Shown: positions 35,464-44,939, numbered from the stretch's first letter. The stretch is 64,000 bases of DNA from Legionellaceae bacterium UBA6148 (GCA_002423125.1 DIUW01000055.1:38623-102622), one strand, 5' to 3'. Notes: generated by a model from the letters alone, not told the origin. Translations and numbers: made by a program.

Positions 35464-37134
35464 ATGACGTTGAATATAAAAAACCAATTATTGTGTCAAC
35501 AATTATTGAAAAAAGAAAAAGAAGCCGCTCATCAGGTCTATTTGAAGCAACCCCATGAGGGAAAATGGCGGGAATTGACCTGGTCTGAGGTGATTCATCA
35601 AGCGAGGCAGGTTGCAACTATTCTTCAGCAAGCAGGCCTTGAGCGTGGTGATCGTGTATCTATTTTTTCTAAAAATTGTGCCGAATGGATTATTGCTGAT
35701 TTTGGAATATCGTTGGCTGGAATGGTGAATGTTCCGCTATTCCCTAATCAAAATAAGCAAACGATAGATTTTATTTTGAACCAAGCTGAAGTTAAATTGG
35801 TCTTTATCGGTAAGATCGATGCACACCATCGTACTCGTGGGTTTATCTCAGAGAGCATCAAGACCATTAACCTAGGCTATCATTTGGATATCACTACGAG
35901 CCATACATGGGACGAGGTGATGCAATGCTCTCCTCTACTTGACGTCGTGTTACCCAGCCCCAATGAGACATACACCATTATATATTCTTCAGGTACGACG
36001 GGAAATCCGAAAGGAATTGTTTTCACTCATCAGGCAGTCGCTGATTACCTAGCCGTATTAATGGATGATTTAAAGCGCATGATACCGGTTAAAAAACGTC
36101 ACCATGTATTATCGTATTTGCCGTTAGCCCATGTGTATGAACGAACCAGTGTTCAATTGGCAAGTCTATTGCTTGATTGTGATGTGTCCTTTGTGGAAAG
36201 CTTGGAAAAATTTTCAAAAAATCTACAAGAAATTCAACCGACGTTATTTACAGCAGTGCCTCGAGTATGGGGTGTATTTAAGCAGCGTATTGAGCAACAG
36301 ATTGCGAAAAAAAATATAGGTTGGTTATTGAACATCCCCCTATTGTCACGTTTAGTTAAGCGCAAAATTAAGCAGCAACTTGGGCTTTCACGTTGTCATA
36401 TTTGTGTTTCTGGAGCAGCCCATTTGCCTGCTTCTGTTGTTGAGTTTTTTAAGAAACTAGGAATTTATATTCAAGAAGGCAGTGGTCAAACAGAGAATTT
36501 TGGTTACACCACGTTGGCTCAACGAAAAGACATAAAACCAGGGTTTGTGGGAACACCTCGATTCGGAGTGAAGATTAAACAGAGCGATAATGGTGAATTA
36601 TTGGTTCATTCGCCCTGTTTAATGAAAGAATATTATAACGATCCTGATTTGACTCGAAGTATATTTACCGAAGATGGTTGGTTAAAAACCGGTGATTTGG
36701 TTGAGATTGATACTGCTAATCGCGTGAAAATCTTAGGACGAATATCTGAAAATTTCAAAAATCAGAAAGGTGAGTTTGTTGCCCCATCGGCAATCGAAGA
36801 CCAATTTACAACGACGGGTTTAATTGAGCAGTGTTGTTTAGTTGGTAAAATGCTGCCAAGTAATATTTTATTAGTCAATTTGACGCCCGCATCAATTGGC
36901 ACACCTCAGGCAGAAATGAAAGATAATCTTCGAAAACTTCAACATAGCGTGAATCGTAAGCTTAAAAATCATGAGAAAATTAGTCATATTTTAGTGGTTA
37001 AAGATACATGGAGCATTGCCAATTTTTGCTTGACTCCAACGATGAAAATTAGGCGGAAAGTGATCGAATCAACCTATCAAGATGTTATTCAACGTGCGAT
37101 TACTGAACCAGTGGGTGTTGTTTGGCAGTCATAA
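35464..37134 (+). CDS. Long-chain acyl-CoA synthetase family (AMP-forming)
   Basis: 556 aa adenylate-forming enzyme. Motifs in order: YSSGTTGNPKGIVFTHQA (P-loop-like, about 175-192), YLPLAHVYERTSVQL, GSGQTENFGYTTLA, GWLKTGDLVEIDTANRVKIL and GRISENFKNQKGEFVAPSAI. It resembles the FAA1-type long-chain fatty acyl-CoA ligases more than short E. coli FadD. It is likely membrane-associated. The substrate is an inference. It sits 2 bases after tldD and 10 bases before epmC. Confidence 0.85.
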   Translation: MTLNIKNQLLCQQLLKKEKEAAHQVYLKQPHEGKWRELTWSEVIHQARQVATILQQAGLERGDRVSIFSKNCAEWIIADFGISLAGMVNVPLFPNQNKQTIDFILNQAEVKLVFIGKIDAHHRTRGFISESIKTINLGYHLDITTSHTWDEVMQCSPLLDVVLPSPNETYTIIYSSGTTGNPKGIVFTHQAVADYLAVLMDDLKRMIPVKKRHHVLSYLPLAHVYERTSVQLASLLLDCDVSFVESLEKFSKNLQEIQPTLFTAVPRVWGVFKQRIEQQIAKKNIGWLLNIPLLSRLVKRKIKQQLGLSRCHICVSGAAHLPASVVEFFKKLGIYIQEGSGQTENFGYTTLAQRKDIKPGFVGTPRFGVKIKQSDNGELLVHSPCLMKEYYNDPDLTRSIFTEDGWLKTGDLVEIDTANRVKILGRISENFKNQKGEFVAPSAIEDQFTTTGLIEQCCLVGKMLPSNILLVNLTPASIGTPQAEMKDNLRKLQHSVNRKLKNHEKISHILVVKDTWSIANFCLTPTMKIRRKVIESTYQDVIQRAITEPVGVVWQS

Positions 37135-37144
37135 GCGAGCATGT

Positions 37145-37696
37145 ATGCTGGAACTGAGCTATATCGATGAACGACATCGCTATCTCGATCTCATTCACTT
37201 GTTCAATCAATGTTTTGCACTTGACTATAATACTCGATTAGTGAAAGGAGGGGATGAGCCGTTGTATCGCCCTGCAGATGAGCATCAACCTTATCATGCG
37301 ATTTTTTTTGCACATGGATTTTTCAGTAGTGCGCTTCATGAATGTGCGCATTGGTTTATCGCCGGAGAGCAGCGACGAAAGCATGTTGATTTTGGATATT
37401 GGTATGCCCCAGATGGCCGTACTGCTGAACAGCAAGCTCTCTTTCAACAATTAGAAGTGAAGCCTCAAGCGATAGAATGGATTCTTTCTGCATCTGCAGA
37501 TTATCGCTTTCAAGTGAGTCTTGATAATTTAAATGGTGTTGAATCGAGTACAGATACATTTAAACAAGCCGTGTATCAGCAAGCGCTACTCTATTGTGAG
37601 CACGGGCTTCCTGTACGAGCTGAGCGCTTTAGACAAGCGTTATGTCAATTTTATAGTACGCCTTTGGAATTAAAGATGCTAAGCTTAACGGATTAA
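37145..37696 (+). CDS. epmC: Elongation factor P hydroxylase EpmC
   Basis: 183 aa from ATG 37145 (an upstream in-frame ATG lies inside the synthetase gene). An HExxH-type site lies in ALHECAHWFIAGEQRR (about 68-83), and VDFGYWYAPDGRTAEQQALF is a strong family signature. EpmC hydroxylates the beta-lysyl-lysine of EF-P, the final step after EpmA and EpmB, neither of which is in this window. The ATG at 37141 is in another frame. Confidence 0.88.
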   Translation: MLELSYIDERHRYLDLIHLFNQCFALDYNTRLVKGGDEPLYRPADEHQPYHAIFFAHGFFSSALHECAHWFIAGEQRRKHVDFGYWYAPDGRTAEQQALFQQLEVKPQAIEWILSASADYRFQVSLDNLNGVESSTDTFKQAVYQQALLYCEHGLPVRAERFRQALCQFYSTPLELKMLSLTD

Positions 37697-37733
37697 TTTT
37701 TTGAGTCGAATTTTACAGAATAAAAGTGAGCCA

Positions 37734-39005
37734 ATGATAATAGATCTGAAACAAAAAATTCAAAACGAGAATTTGATGCTGTTTTTTTTAGCATCCATTG
37801 TTTTTTTCATTCCACTCAGTCCGACCTTTAAAAGTATATCTATCGTTTTTGCAACGGGATTGGTTTTTTTCATACCGGGTTATCGACAACGCCTATATTT
37901 CATGCTCTCTCAGCAATGTAGTATTGCCGCTATTACCCTTATTTGTGTTGCTCTTTTGGCTTGTCTTTGGAGTGTAGCCAGTTATAAACTGCAGTACACT
38001 ATGGTGGAAAAATATTTTAAACTGATTTATATACCCTTATTTGCCGTGTGTTTTGCGAATAAAAAAAATCGCACCTTCGGCATCCATGCTTTTTTATTTT
38101 CGTCATTGATTGTTTGCCTGCTTTCCATCCTCAAAGATTGGAATTTTCTCTATTTTAAAGAACCCGATCCGGGCGCAGTGTTTCACAATCATATTGTTAC
38201 TGGCTATATGATTGCCTTTGCAGCTTATTTGGCCGGACTTTATGCCATCAGATCCCAAAAGCTAAAGCGAATGGCATACTTGGGGATGGCCTTGTTATTC
38301 AATTATCAAGTAATATTTGTCAATACAAGCCGAACAGGATATGTGGTTTATTTTATCTTGATGGCGCTACTCTTCTTAAACTGCTTATCATCCAGACGAT
38401 TGCTTGTTGGGCTATTCATGTATGCTGCCTTATTAGGAACGATGATCGTCACGATTCCCTCTCCGCTGTCAAAGGGCTTAACTCACGCCGTAGAAAATGT
38501 TTATAGTTACAATAATAATCATAATAAAAATACTTCAGTTGGTTACCGATTACAGTTTCACCAGTACGCAAAATCCTTATTCTTATCAAGCCCTCTGATT
38601 GGTTATGGTACAGGTGGATTTCCAACACAATTTCGAGCAGATAACCCGCTGCCTGCGTGGGGGCTAAAATTAAATGATCCACATAGTCAATATTGGTTCA
38701 TTGCAAGTGAGTTTGGTTTGCTTGGTATTATTGCGTTAGGTTACTTTTATATTAGTTTGTTGCTCATCAGTTTCCGTCTTGTTGAAATGAAGGCAATATT
38801 ACTTGCATTCTTGATTCCTTTCTTCATTGCAAATATGACGGATTGTTTTTTAACGAATACGGGTATCGGCTATTTGTTTGTTATGTTTAGCGCGCTGTGC
38901 TTGGGGGAGTTTATTGAAATGAACGAAGCACGATCTACGTTTGTGCGAGATCCTCATTCTCAAAATGTGGCCACGCGCAGTATAAATCAAGCCATCGCAT
39001 TATAA
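37734..39005 (+). CDS. O-antigen ligase / polymerase-like membrane protein (Wzy_C family)
   Basis: 423 aa from ATG 37734; a TTG at 37701 would add 11 residues but lacks an obvious ribosome-binding site. About ten transmembrane helices. The Wzy_C/WaaL region (NTSRTGYVVYFILMALLFLN, about 200-220) and a following large periplasmic loop with LNDPHSQYWFIASEFGLLGI, including the His typical of ligases, support ligation or polymerisation of O-antigen at the periplasmic face. Ligase and polymerase cannot be separated by sequence here. Its end overlaps the convergent exchanger gene by 19 bases. Confidence 0.8.
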   Translation: MIIDLKQKIQNENLMLFFLASIVFFIPLSPTFKSISIVFATGLVFFIPGYRQRLYFMLSQQCSIAAITLICVALLACLWSVASYKLQYTMVEKYFKLIYIPLFAVCFANKKNRTFGIHAFLFSSLIVCLLSILKDWNFLYFKEPDPGAVFHNHIVTGYMIAFAAYLAGLYAIRSQKLKRMAYLGMALLFNYQVIFVNTSRTGYVVYFILMALLFLNCLSSRRLLVGLFMYAALLGTMIVTIPSPLSKGLTHAVENVYSYNNNHNKNTSVGYRLQFHQYAKSLFLSSPLIGYGTGGFPTQFRADNPLPAWGLKLNDPHSQYWFIASEFGLLGIIALGYFYISLLLISFRLVEMKAILLAFLIPFFIANMTDCFLTNTGIGYLFVMFSALCLGEFIEMNEARSTFVRDPHSQNVATRSINQAIAL

Positions 39006-39946
39006 GCCAAAGAAAACACGTAGCATCCATAAATAAGCACCAGCAATCCGCCATGCCATCGGGTCATTCTGCGTTTAGAGTTATAGTTGATTAGAAAAAT
39101 AACGGACGTTAACGCCAGCATCATGGGCATATCTCGGAAAATGATATGTGCGGGAATTGCAGAGGGGTCAATAATTCCAGGAAAGGCTAGCACTGTGAGC
39201 AAATTATACATGTTTGCTCCAAGTATCGTTCCAACTGCGAGCTGAGTTTGGCCTTTTAGTGCTGCAATCACACAGGTTGCAAGTGCTGGGATGCTTGCAT
39301 TGATTGAAATAATGGTTAATTGAATAATAACATCACTGATATGGGCCCATTGTGCAATGTGAATGAGACTCATTGTGAGAAAATGGGTACAGATTGGAAT
39401 GGTTATAAACCCAATCAGTAAACTGACCCGATTCAGTTTCATTGTCCGTCTCGAATGCGCCGCCTGCCGGAATGATTGAATATGCTCGCATTCAGGCAGA
39501 GAGTGTTTGGCCAGGTAAGCCAAGTAACCGATAAGTGCAATTGATCCCAATAATAAAAAACAACCATCAGCAACACTGAAATACTCATTGATCATCATGG
39601 TGTAGGTGATAAGCATAATGAGAAAAAGTAGAGGATATCCGTGTCGAAAAAGTGATGAGTCAATTTTAGGTGGTCGCAATATAATGGTTATTCCTAGGAC
39701 CAAGCCAATATTTGCAATATTGGATCCAATCGCATTACTAATAACGAGACTTGTTTGATGTGCAAAGGCTTCCATGATTGCAACGTAGATTGTTGGAATT
39801 GAAATTCCCAAAGCCACTAGGGTTAATCCAACGAAGAGTGTCGATATTCGATAATAATGAGCAATTCCTGCGCTACCAGTGACAAGATGACTAGCCGACC
39901 AGATTAAGCCAAGTAAACTGGTTATTAGGATAAGCAAACTTATCAT
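38987..39946 (-). CDS. CaCA-family Na+/Ca2+ exchanger (YrbG-like)
   Basis: 319 aa with about ten membrane helices in two inverted repeats. Repeat 1 has LVALGISIPTIYVAIMEA and SNAIGSNIANIGLVLGI; repeat 2 has TIISINASIPALATCVIAAL and GTILGANMYNLLTVLAF, both cores of the exchanger ion site. In the first repeat the canonical alpha-motif Thr-Ser-Leu-Pro-Glu is replaced by SIPTIYV, without the usual Glu, so ion specificity may be altered. It overlaps mutY by 4 bases as its downstream partner. Confidence 0.82.
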   Translation of the reverse strand: MISLLILITSLLGLIWSASHLVTGSAGIAHYYRISTLFVGLTLVALGISIPTIYVAIMEAFAHQTSLVISNAIGSNIANIGLVLGITIILRPPKIDSSLFRHGYPLLFLIMLITYTMMINEYFSVADGCFLLLGSIALIGYLAYLAKHSLPECEHIQSFRQAAHSRRTMKLNRVSLLIGFITIPICTHFLTMSLIHIAQWAHISDVIIQLTIISINASIPALATCVIAALKGQTQLAVGTILGANMYNLLTVLAFPGIIDPSAIPAHIIFRDMPMMLALTSVIFLINYNSKRRMTRWHGGLLVLIYGCYVFSLAYNAMA

Positions 39947-41010
39947 AATGTTTCCTTAAATTGAGTTTGACAAAAAAGTTTGATCATATCACTGATGGGT
40001 TTTGCCAATCCGAGTTTAGTTGTTTCTGCTGTGGAAAACCAGTGGCCAGGTTGCTCAAAGCATGAATTTCCTGTTGTCTTTATTTCGATGGATAATGCAT
40101 TGATATGCAGCTTGAAATGGCTGAAAGTGTGTTTGATGTTCGTTAATGAATGGATGTTAATAATGTCTAATCCATAAGTCTTTTTAATGTAGTCGGTCGG
40201 ATTGATCTCTGTTTCGATACTTGGGGGACACCATAAACCACCCCATATGCCATTGGGCGGGCGTTTTTCAAGATATATCGACTGTGTGTGATTGTGCATG
40301 AATAAAAATTGCTGATGTTTAGTAGGGATTTTTTTAGAGGGTTTAGGAGTAGGGTAATCAGCGATGAGGTTGTCTCGTTTTGCCAAGCAAGTGGCTTGCA
40401 GTGGACAGGATATGCAGTTTGGCTTTTTGCTAGTACAGCAAGTGGCACCTAAGTCCATAATGGCTTGAGTATAATCTGCAGGACGTACATGCGACATGCA
40501 TTGATTGGCGAGTTGCCATAATGTCGTTGTTGTTTGTGCTGAAAAACCTTTAATTAAAAAATATCGACTTAAAACGCGCTTGACGTTGCCGTCCAATATA
40601 GCCGTTGGTTGATTAAATGCTTGAGAAGTAATTGCTGCTGCGGTAGATGGACCAATACCGGGCAATTGAGTGAGCAGCTGTCTATCTTGAGGAAATTGTC
40701 CTTGATAAAGTGTATTTATGATAATGGCTGTCTTGTGAAGATTGCGTCCCCGGCTGTAATAACCTAAGCCCGACCAAAGCGCGAGTACTTCATCCTCTGC
40801 CGCAAGAGCGAGATCCTGTACCGAGGGGAAGTGATCTAAAAAACGAGTAAAATAAGGGATAACTGTTTTGACTTGAGTTTGCTGCAGCATAATTTCTGAA
40901 AGCCATACACGATAAGCGTCGCGAGGATGTTGCCACGGTAAGTTTTTACGGCCATGGAGGTCATACCAATGAAGTAAAGGCAATGTAAATGTTGATTTGA
41001 TTGATGTCAT
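39943..41010 (-). CDS. mutY: Adenine DNA glycosylase MutY
   Basis: 355 aa, typical. It removes A opposite 8-oxoG. Conserved elements: WLSEIMLQQTQVKTVIPYF with the catalytic Glu, the helix-hairpin-helix LPGIGPSTAAAITSQAF and Asp in ILDGNVKRVLSRYF. The [4Fe-4S] cluster Cys set is in CCTSKKPNCISCPLQATC (about 198-215). The C-terminal NUDIX-like 8-oxoG recognition domain (about 235-350) is present. It leads a two-gene unit with the exchanger gene. Confidence 0.96.
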   Translation of the reverse strand: MTSIKSTFTLPLLHWYDLHGRKNLPWQHPRDAYRVWLSEIMLQQTQVKTVIPYFTRFLDHFPSVQDLALAAEDEVLALWSGLGYYSRGRNLHKTAIIINTLYQGQFPQDRQLLTQLPGIGPSTAAAITSQAFNQPTAILDGNVKRVLSRYFLIKGFSAQTTTTLWQLANQCMSHVRPADYTQAIMDLGATCCTSKKPNCISCPLQATCLAKRDNLIADYPTPKPSKKIPTKHQQFLFMHNHTQSIYLEKRPPNGIWGGLWCPPSIETEINPTDYIKKTYGLDIINIHSLTNIKHTFSHFKLHINALSIEIKTTGNSCFEQPGHWFSTAETTKLGLAKPISDMIKLFCQTQFKETL

Positions 41011-41059
41011 GGTGAACTAACTATGGCCAAATGTAGTTTCAAAAAAAATATTGCTATTC

Positions 41060-41087
41060 TTGCAATAGGAGAAAACTATGTTATTCT
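41060..41087 (+). promoter_or_regulatory. Candidate promoter for the gene at 41187
   Basis: TTGCAA at 41060-41065, a 16-base spacer and TATTCT at 41082-41087. It would start transcription about 90 bases before the 41187 ATG. It overlaps the small ORF described next, so only one of the two can be right as stated. Confidence 0.35.
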
Positions 41088-41143
41088 TAATTTCTACCTT
41101 CTGCAATATTAGACTTAGAGGGTTGCTTAAGCACTGGCTTTAA
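41078..41143 (+). CDS. Possible 21-codon small ORF with a strong ribosome-binding site
   Basis: ATAGGAGAAAACT precedes the ATG, giving an ideal AGGAG and spacing. The peptide MLFLISTFCNIRLRGLLKHW plus one Leu (21 aa) has a hydrophobic start and a basic middle, like a tiny membrane peptide or leader peptide. There is no homology evidence, and a random ORF is quite possible. Confidence 0.25.
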   Translation: MLFLISTFCNIRLRGLLKHWL

Positions 41144-41186
41144 ATGTTGTACTCAGGACGAGTTGGAACAGGTAAAGGGGAGCGTT

Positions 41187-41840
41187 ATGCAACACAGCTA
41201 CAGAGAAATTGTTATATTAAAACCAACATCCGTATTTTTATCTTTCTTGTCGGCACAAGATCCTACGGCAGAATTGCCTTCGTTGGCAGTTTTACAAGCC
41301 GATACTACGGCTTATACGATTGCAAGACAAGATAGTGAAGAAGAAACGCTAGATGAAATTGAGCGTCATTTTCCAGCGATGTTTCGACATGAAATGAATC
41401 GTTGGCTTGGACGATCGGCACGTAATCCGATTGAAGGGAGTTTTTTAGATTTTCTCTGTTGCTTTAAATTTGAAATGCATAGTCAAATTTTATTGATGGA
41501 GCCTTCAGTGGAGCACGGGCAGAAGTTGTTGTGTGTCAAACCACGTTCTGTTTTACTGAAATGGATAAAATCATCTGTAGAAGAAGATGAAGATCCATGT
41601 GATGTGATGGAGCGAGTGACCTTGTCGCAATTATCAGAAAATGCGACCGTAATTGTAAAAAATTTTGAAGATCAAACGGATATTCAGTTGCTTGTTGAGC
41701 ACCATTTTCGTCCCATGTTTAATGCTGAAATGTTGAGAATGTGTGATAGAACGGATCAATGGCCTGAAGTCAATACGTGTAGGGATTTTAATGAATATTT
41801 TTCAGTGGAAATTCATACGCAATTAGTTCATTTGTACTAA
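41187..41840 (+). CDS. Conserved hypothetical protein made of two related halves
   Basis: 217 aa from ATG 41187, with AAGGGGAG upstream. Two halves align: HFPAMFRHEMNRWLG with HFRPMFNAEMLRMCD, and SFLDFLCCFKFEMHSQILLM with DFNEYFSVEIHTQLVHLY, with similar starts (VILKPTSVFLSFLSAQ and CVKPRSVLLKWIKSSV). This looks like an internal duplication of about 100 residues. No signal or membrane segment. The function is unknown. I associate similar proteins with Legionella relatives, from memory only. It precedes a small gene and msbA-lpxK but has its own space. Confidence 0.75.
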   Translation: MQHSYREIVILKPTSVFLSFLSAQDPTAELPSLAVLQADTTAYTIARQDSEEETLDEIERHFPAMFRHEMNRWLGRSARNPIEGSFLDFLCCFKFEMHSQILLMEPSVEHGQKLLCVKPRSVLLKWIKSSVEEDEDPCDVMERVTLSQLSENATVIVKNFEDQTDIQLLVEHHFRPMFNAEMLRMCDRTDQWPEVNTCRDFNEYFSVEIHTQLVHLY

Positions 41841-41854
41841 AACATGAGGTTTTT

Positions 41855-42139
41855 ATGGAGTCTACAGCTATAGCTATAGCTATAGCTGTAGCTGTAAGCG
41901 CTGTAACTGCTGTACATGAATTAACCCGTAGTCGTGATGATAGGTTAAATAAAAAGGCGCATATGCGGGCGATAATGCAAACCCCATTAGAAAATAATCG
42001 CTGGACTGATTCATCCACTTCCGCCGGATTCACATTCTCTCAAGATGTTTCAACAAACAAAATGACTGAAGAACGAATAGATCGCGAGCGTATTTTGCAA
42101 ATGCAAAACGATATTAGTCTTTATTTAGCTCAATTGTAA
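41855..42139 (+). CDS. Small protein with an Ala-Ile repeat N-terminus
   Basis: 94 aa, 14 bases after the preceding gene with GAGG before the ATG. The N-terminus MESTAIAIAIAVAVSAVTAV is encoded by a hexanucleotide repeat and would form a hydrophobic helix (membrane anchor or signal). The rest is polar and helical, rich in Arg, Lys and Thr. No recognised family. It probably shares a transcript with the gene at 41187. Confidence 0.6.
   Translation: MESTAIAIAIAVAVSAVTAVHELTRSRDDRLNKKAHMRAIMQTPLENNRWTDSSTSAGFTFSQDVSTNKMTEERIDRERILQMQNDISLYLAQL
41866..41895 (+). repeat. Hexanucleotide tandem repeat inside a coding region
   Basis: Three AGCTAT units followed by two AGCTGT units (30 bases) encode Ala-Ile/Val pairs. 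A change in copy number would keep the reading frame but alter the length of the hydrophobic segment. Confidence 0.85.
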
Positions 42140-42222
42140 CTATTTGTGTATTCTGTCAGTGGTATTGTGCCGTAATAAGAGGTACAATTTGGCACATTTG
42201 AAGACAGACAAGGTTTTAATTC

Positions 42223-43983
42223 ATGACGAGACATACGATCCCCCCTGCGACCATGAGCGTGTATGGTCGACTATTCTCCTATGTTAAGCCCTTTTGGCCA
42301 ATATTGGTGTTAGGTCTTGTAGCGAATGCCTTTTACTCAGGTATTGATGCAGGATTTACCTACTTAATGAGGCCATTTCTTGATAAAGGGTTTGTGAATA
42401 TTGACCTGTCATTTGTGAAAAAAATACCATTAATTGTCCTAATTGGAGTCACTATTCGCGGCTTAGTGAGTGCCGTGGGAGATTACTGCATGACGTGGGT
42501 CGCTCGATCCATGGTGAATGTATTTCGACAACGGGTATTTGCACATATTGTCCGACTACCCTCAGACTATTATGACGAAGCAACTTCTGGACAGTTACTT
42601 TCGACAATGCTTTACGATGTTGAGCAGGTCGCTCGAGTGAGTGCTGATGCGCTTGCTGATTTTGTGCAAAACGTCTGTTTAATTATTGGTCTTTTGACCG
42701 TGATGATGCTGGTTTGTTGGCAATTGTCATTGATGTTTTTATTGACCGTGCCTTTTATTGGATTGATCGTTAATTTTACTAGTAAGCGCGTTCGACGTAT
42801 TAGTCGCAAAGTACAAAAATCCATGGGGGTTGTTACTGAAATTGCAAAAGAGGCGATTGATGGATATCGTGTCGTTCGTGTATTTGGTGGTGAAGAGTAC
42901 GAAATTAGCAAATTTAAACAGGCGGCTGAATCATCGCGTATAAATGATATGAAAGTTGCATCGAGTAAGGCATTGAATGTTTCTGGAGTCCAAATAATCA
43001 TCGCGATTGGCATTGCGACGATTATTTGGACTTCGATTCAATTATCTGCTGTGATAACGGTTACGGCCGGATCGTTTCTTGCAATCATTGCAGCCATGTT
43101 ACAGCTTATTAAACCGATGAAAATGTTAACGACCTTGAATGCGGTTATGCAACGTGGTCTAGCGGGTGTTGATAGTGTGTTTAGTTTACTTGATAAACCA
43201 TTAGAAACATTGGATGGTAAAGTGCTTCATCAGCGTGCTCGCGGTGATATTTCTTTTCAAAATGTATCGTTCTCTTATCGGCATGGACCTGCGGTGCTAC
43301 AAAATGTCGATTTAAATATTAAAGCATTTGAAACAGTCGCTTTAGTTGGTCGTTCGGGCAGTGGGAAAACGACGATCGCCAGTTTGTTACCACGTTTCTA
43401 TGAAGTGACTTCAGGACAAATTATACTAGACGACGATCCAATTAATCAGATTGAATTGACGAGTCTTCGAAAACAGATAGCCTTAGTGAGTCAGCAGATC
43501 ACGCTATTTAATGATACGTTGGCGAACAATATTGCCTATGGATGTTTTGATGTTAGTATGGATGAGATTATTAAAGCAGCTAAATTAGCCCATGCTGATG
43601 AATTCATTCAAAAACTCCCGGATGGTTATCATACCCGCGTGGGAGAGAATGGTGTGCTGTTATCCGGTGGGCAACGGCAGCGATTAGCCATCGCTCGAGC
43701 CATTTTGAAAGACGCACCTATTTTAATTTTGGATGAGGCTACCTCGGCGTTGGATAGTGAATCTGAGCGTTACATTCAATTAGCGCTTGAGCAAGTTATG
43801 AAAAACCGCACAACATTGGTTATTGCACATCGATTGTCGACAATTGTACGCGCAGATAAAATTGTGGTGCTTCATCAAGGGCGCGTAGTAGAGCAAGGAA
43901 CGCATCATCGACTATTGGAAATCGATGGTTATTATTCTAAATTGTATCATTCTCAGCAGTTGGGTGTTGAGATGGAAATATAA
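42223..43983 (+). CDS. msbA: Lipid A export ABC transporter MsbA
   Basis: 586 aa, a fused permease-ATPase half transporter of normal MsbA length. Six membrane helices (about 28-310) precede the ATPase domain with VGRSGSGKTTIASLLPRFYE (Walker A region), LLSGGQRQRLAIARAIL (signature) and PILILDEATSALDSESE (Walker B). It flips lipid A core across the inner membrane as a homodimer. The last bases overlap lpxK (TAATG), the conserved msbA-lpxK pair. Confidence 0.94.
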   Translation: MTRHTIPPATMSVYGRLFSYVKPFWPILVLGLVANAFYSGIDAGFTYLMRPFLDKGFVNIDLSFVKKIPLIVLIGVTIRGLVSAVGDYCMTWVARSMVNVFRQRVFAHIVRLPSDYYDEATSGQLLSTMLYDVEQVARVSADALADFVQNVCLIIGLLTVMMLVCWQLSLMFLLTVPFIGLIVNFTSKRVRRISRKVQKSMGVVTEIAKEAIDGYRVVRVFGGEEYEISKFKQAAESSRINDMKVASSKALNVSGVQIIIAIGIATIIWTSIQLSAVITVTAGSFLAIIAAMLQLIKPMKMLTTLNAVMQRGLAGVDSVFSLLDKPLETLDGKVLHQRARGDISFQNVSFSYRHGPAVLQNVDLNIKAFETVALVGRSGSGKTTIASLLPRFYEVTSGQIILDDDPINQIELTSLRKQIALVSQQITLFNDTLANNIAYGCFDVSMDEIIKAAKLAHADEFIQKLPDGYHTRVGENGVLLSGGQRQRLAIARAILKDAPILILDEATSALDSESERYIQLALEQVMKNRTTLVIAHRLSTIVRADKIVVLHQGRVVEQGTHHRLLEIDGYYSKLYHSQQLGVEMEI

Positions 43984-44939
43984 TGAGTAAATTTTGGTAT
44001 AACCGCCATCCTTTATGTTGGTTATTACTTCCTTTTTCGGCGTTATTTATGCTGGCCTCATGGATGCGAGGCGTGTATTTACGAACGATTAAGCAGACTA
44101 CTTTCTCCGTTCCTATTATAGTTGTTGGTAATTTAACGGTAGGTGGTGCGGGAAAAACGCCATTAGTGATTGCGCTAGCCAATGCGCTTCAAGAGAAAGG
44201 GCTTCGTGTCGGCATTGTGAGCCGGGGGTACGGTGCGCGAGGTGTGTTTCCGAGAGCAGTTGACGTCAGTGATCTCGCCTGTGATGTCGGTGACGAGCCG
44301 TTATTAATTGCTCAAAAAACCGCGTGCCCAGTGGTGGTCGCTCCTAAACGGGTTGACGCTGTAAATTATCTACTTCGGCATTATCAGCCACAAATTGTGA
44401 TCAGTGATGATGGACTGCAACATTATGCCATGGGGCGATCGATCGAGATTGTGGTTATTGATGGTGTTCGTGGTCTAGGGAATGGTTTCGTACTACCTGC
44501 GGGTCCGTTGCGCGAAAGTGCTCGTCGCTTGAAAACCGTCGATTTTGTTGTTGTAAATAGTGGGCATTGGAAAAATGCATATAGCATGTCGATGATTGCG
44601 AGTGATATGACGAATTTGGTGAATGGTGACGTGCTGAAAGTGACGGATTTAAATGCTTCGGTTGCTGCTGTTGCAGGAATAGGAAATCCACAACGATTTC
44701 ATATGACTCTAAGCGATTTAGGTGTAGTATTTAATGCATATTCATTTGCTGATCATTATGCATTTAAGCCACAGGATTTGCTGCTTAAAGAAGACATTAT
44801 CGTTATGACAGATAAAGATGCGGTAAAATGTCGACCTTTTGCAACTAAAAACATGTATGTTTTACCTGTTCTAGCTAAACTTGAAAGCAGTTTTTGGGAT
44901 GCTTTGTGGAAACACAAACAATTAAAAGAGGTTTTATGA
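43983..44939 (+). CDS. lpxK: Tetraacyldisaccharide 4'-kinase LpxK
   Basis: 318 aa, normal. LpxK phosphorylates the 4' position of the lipid A disaccharide. The N-terminal membrane region is followed by the P-loop GNLTVGGAGKTPLVIALANAL (about 51-71), a GLRVGIVSRGYGARG segment and the catalytic VISDDGLQHYAMGRSIEI. Its start overlaps msbA by one base, and its stop overlaps the next gene by 4 bases. Confidence 0.95.
   Translation: MSKFWYNRHPLCWLLLPFSALFMLASWMRGVYLRTIKQTTFSVPIIVVGNLTVGGAGKTPLVIALANALQEKGLRVGIVSRGYGARGVFPRAVDVSDLACDVGDEPLLIAQKTACPVVVAPKRVDAVNYLLRHYQPQIVISDDGLQHYAMGRSIEIVVIDGVRGLGNGFVLPAGPLRESARRLKTVDFVVVNSGHWKNAYSMSMIASDMTNLVNGDVLKVTDLNASVAAVAGIGNPQRFHMTLSDLGVVFNAYSFADHYAFKPQDLLLKEDIIVMTDKDAVKCRPFATKNMYVLPVLAKLESSFWDALWKHKQLKEVL

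Noticed and set aside
42167..42197. TGTGCC...GGCACA inverted repeat before msbA as an operator
   Set aside because: The 6-bp arms are 19 bases apart with no known regulator, which is too weak to annotate.
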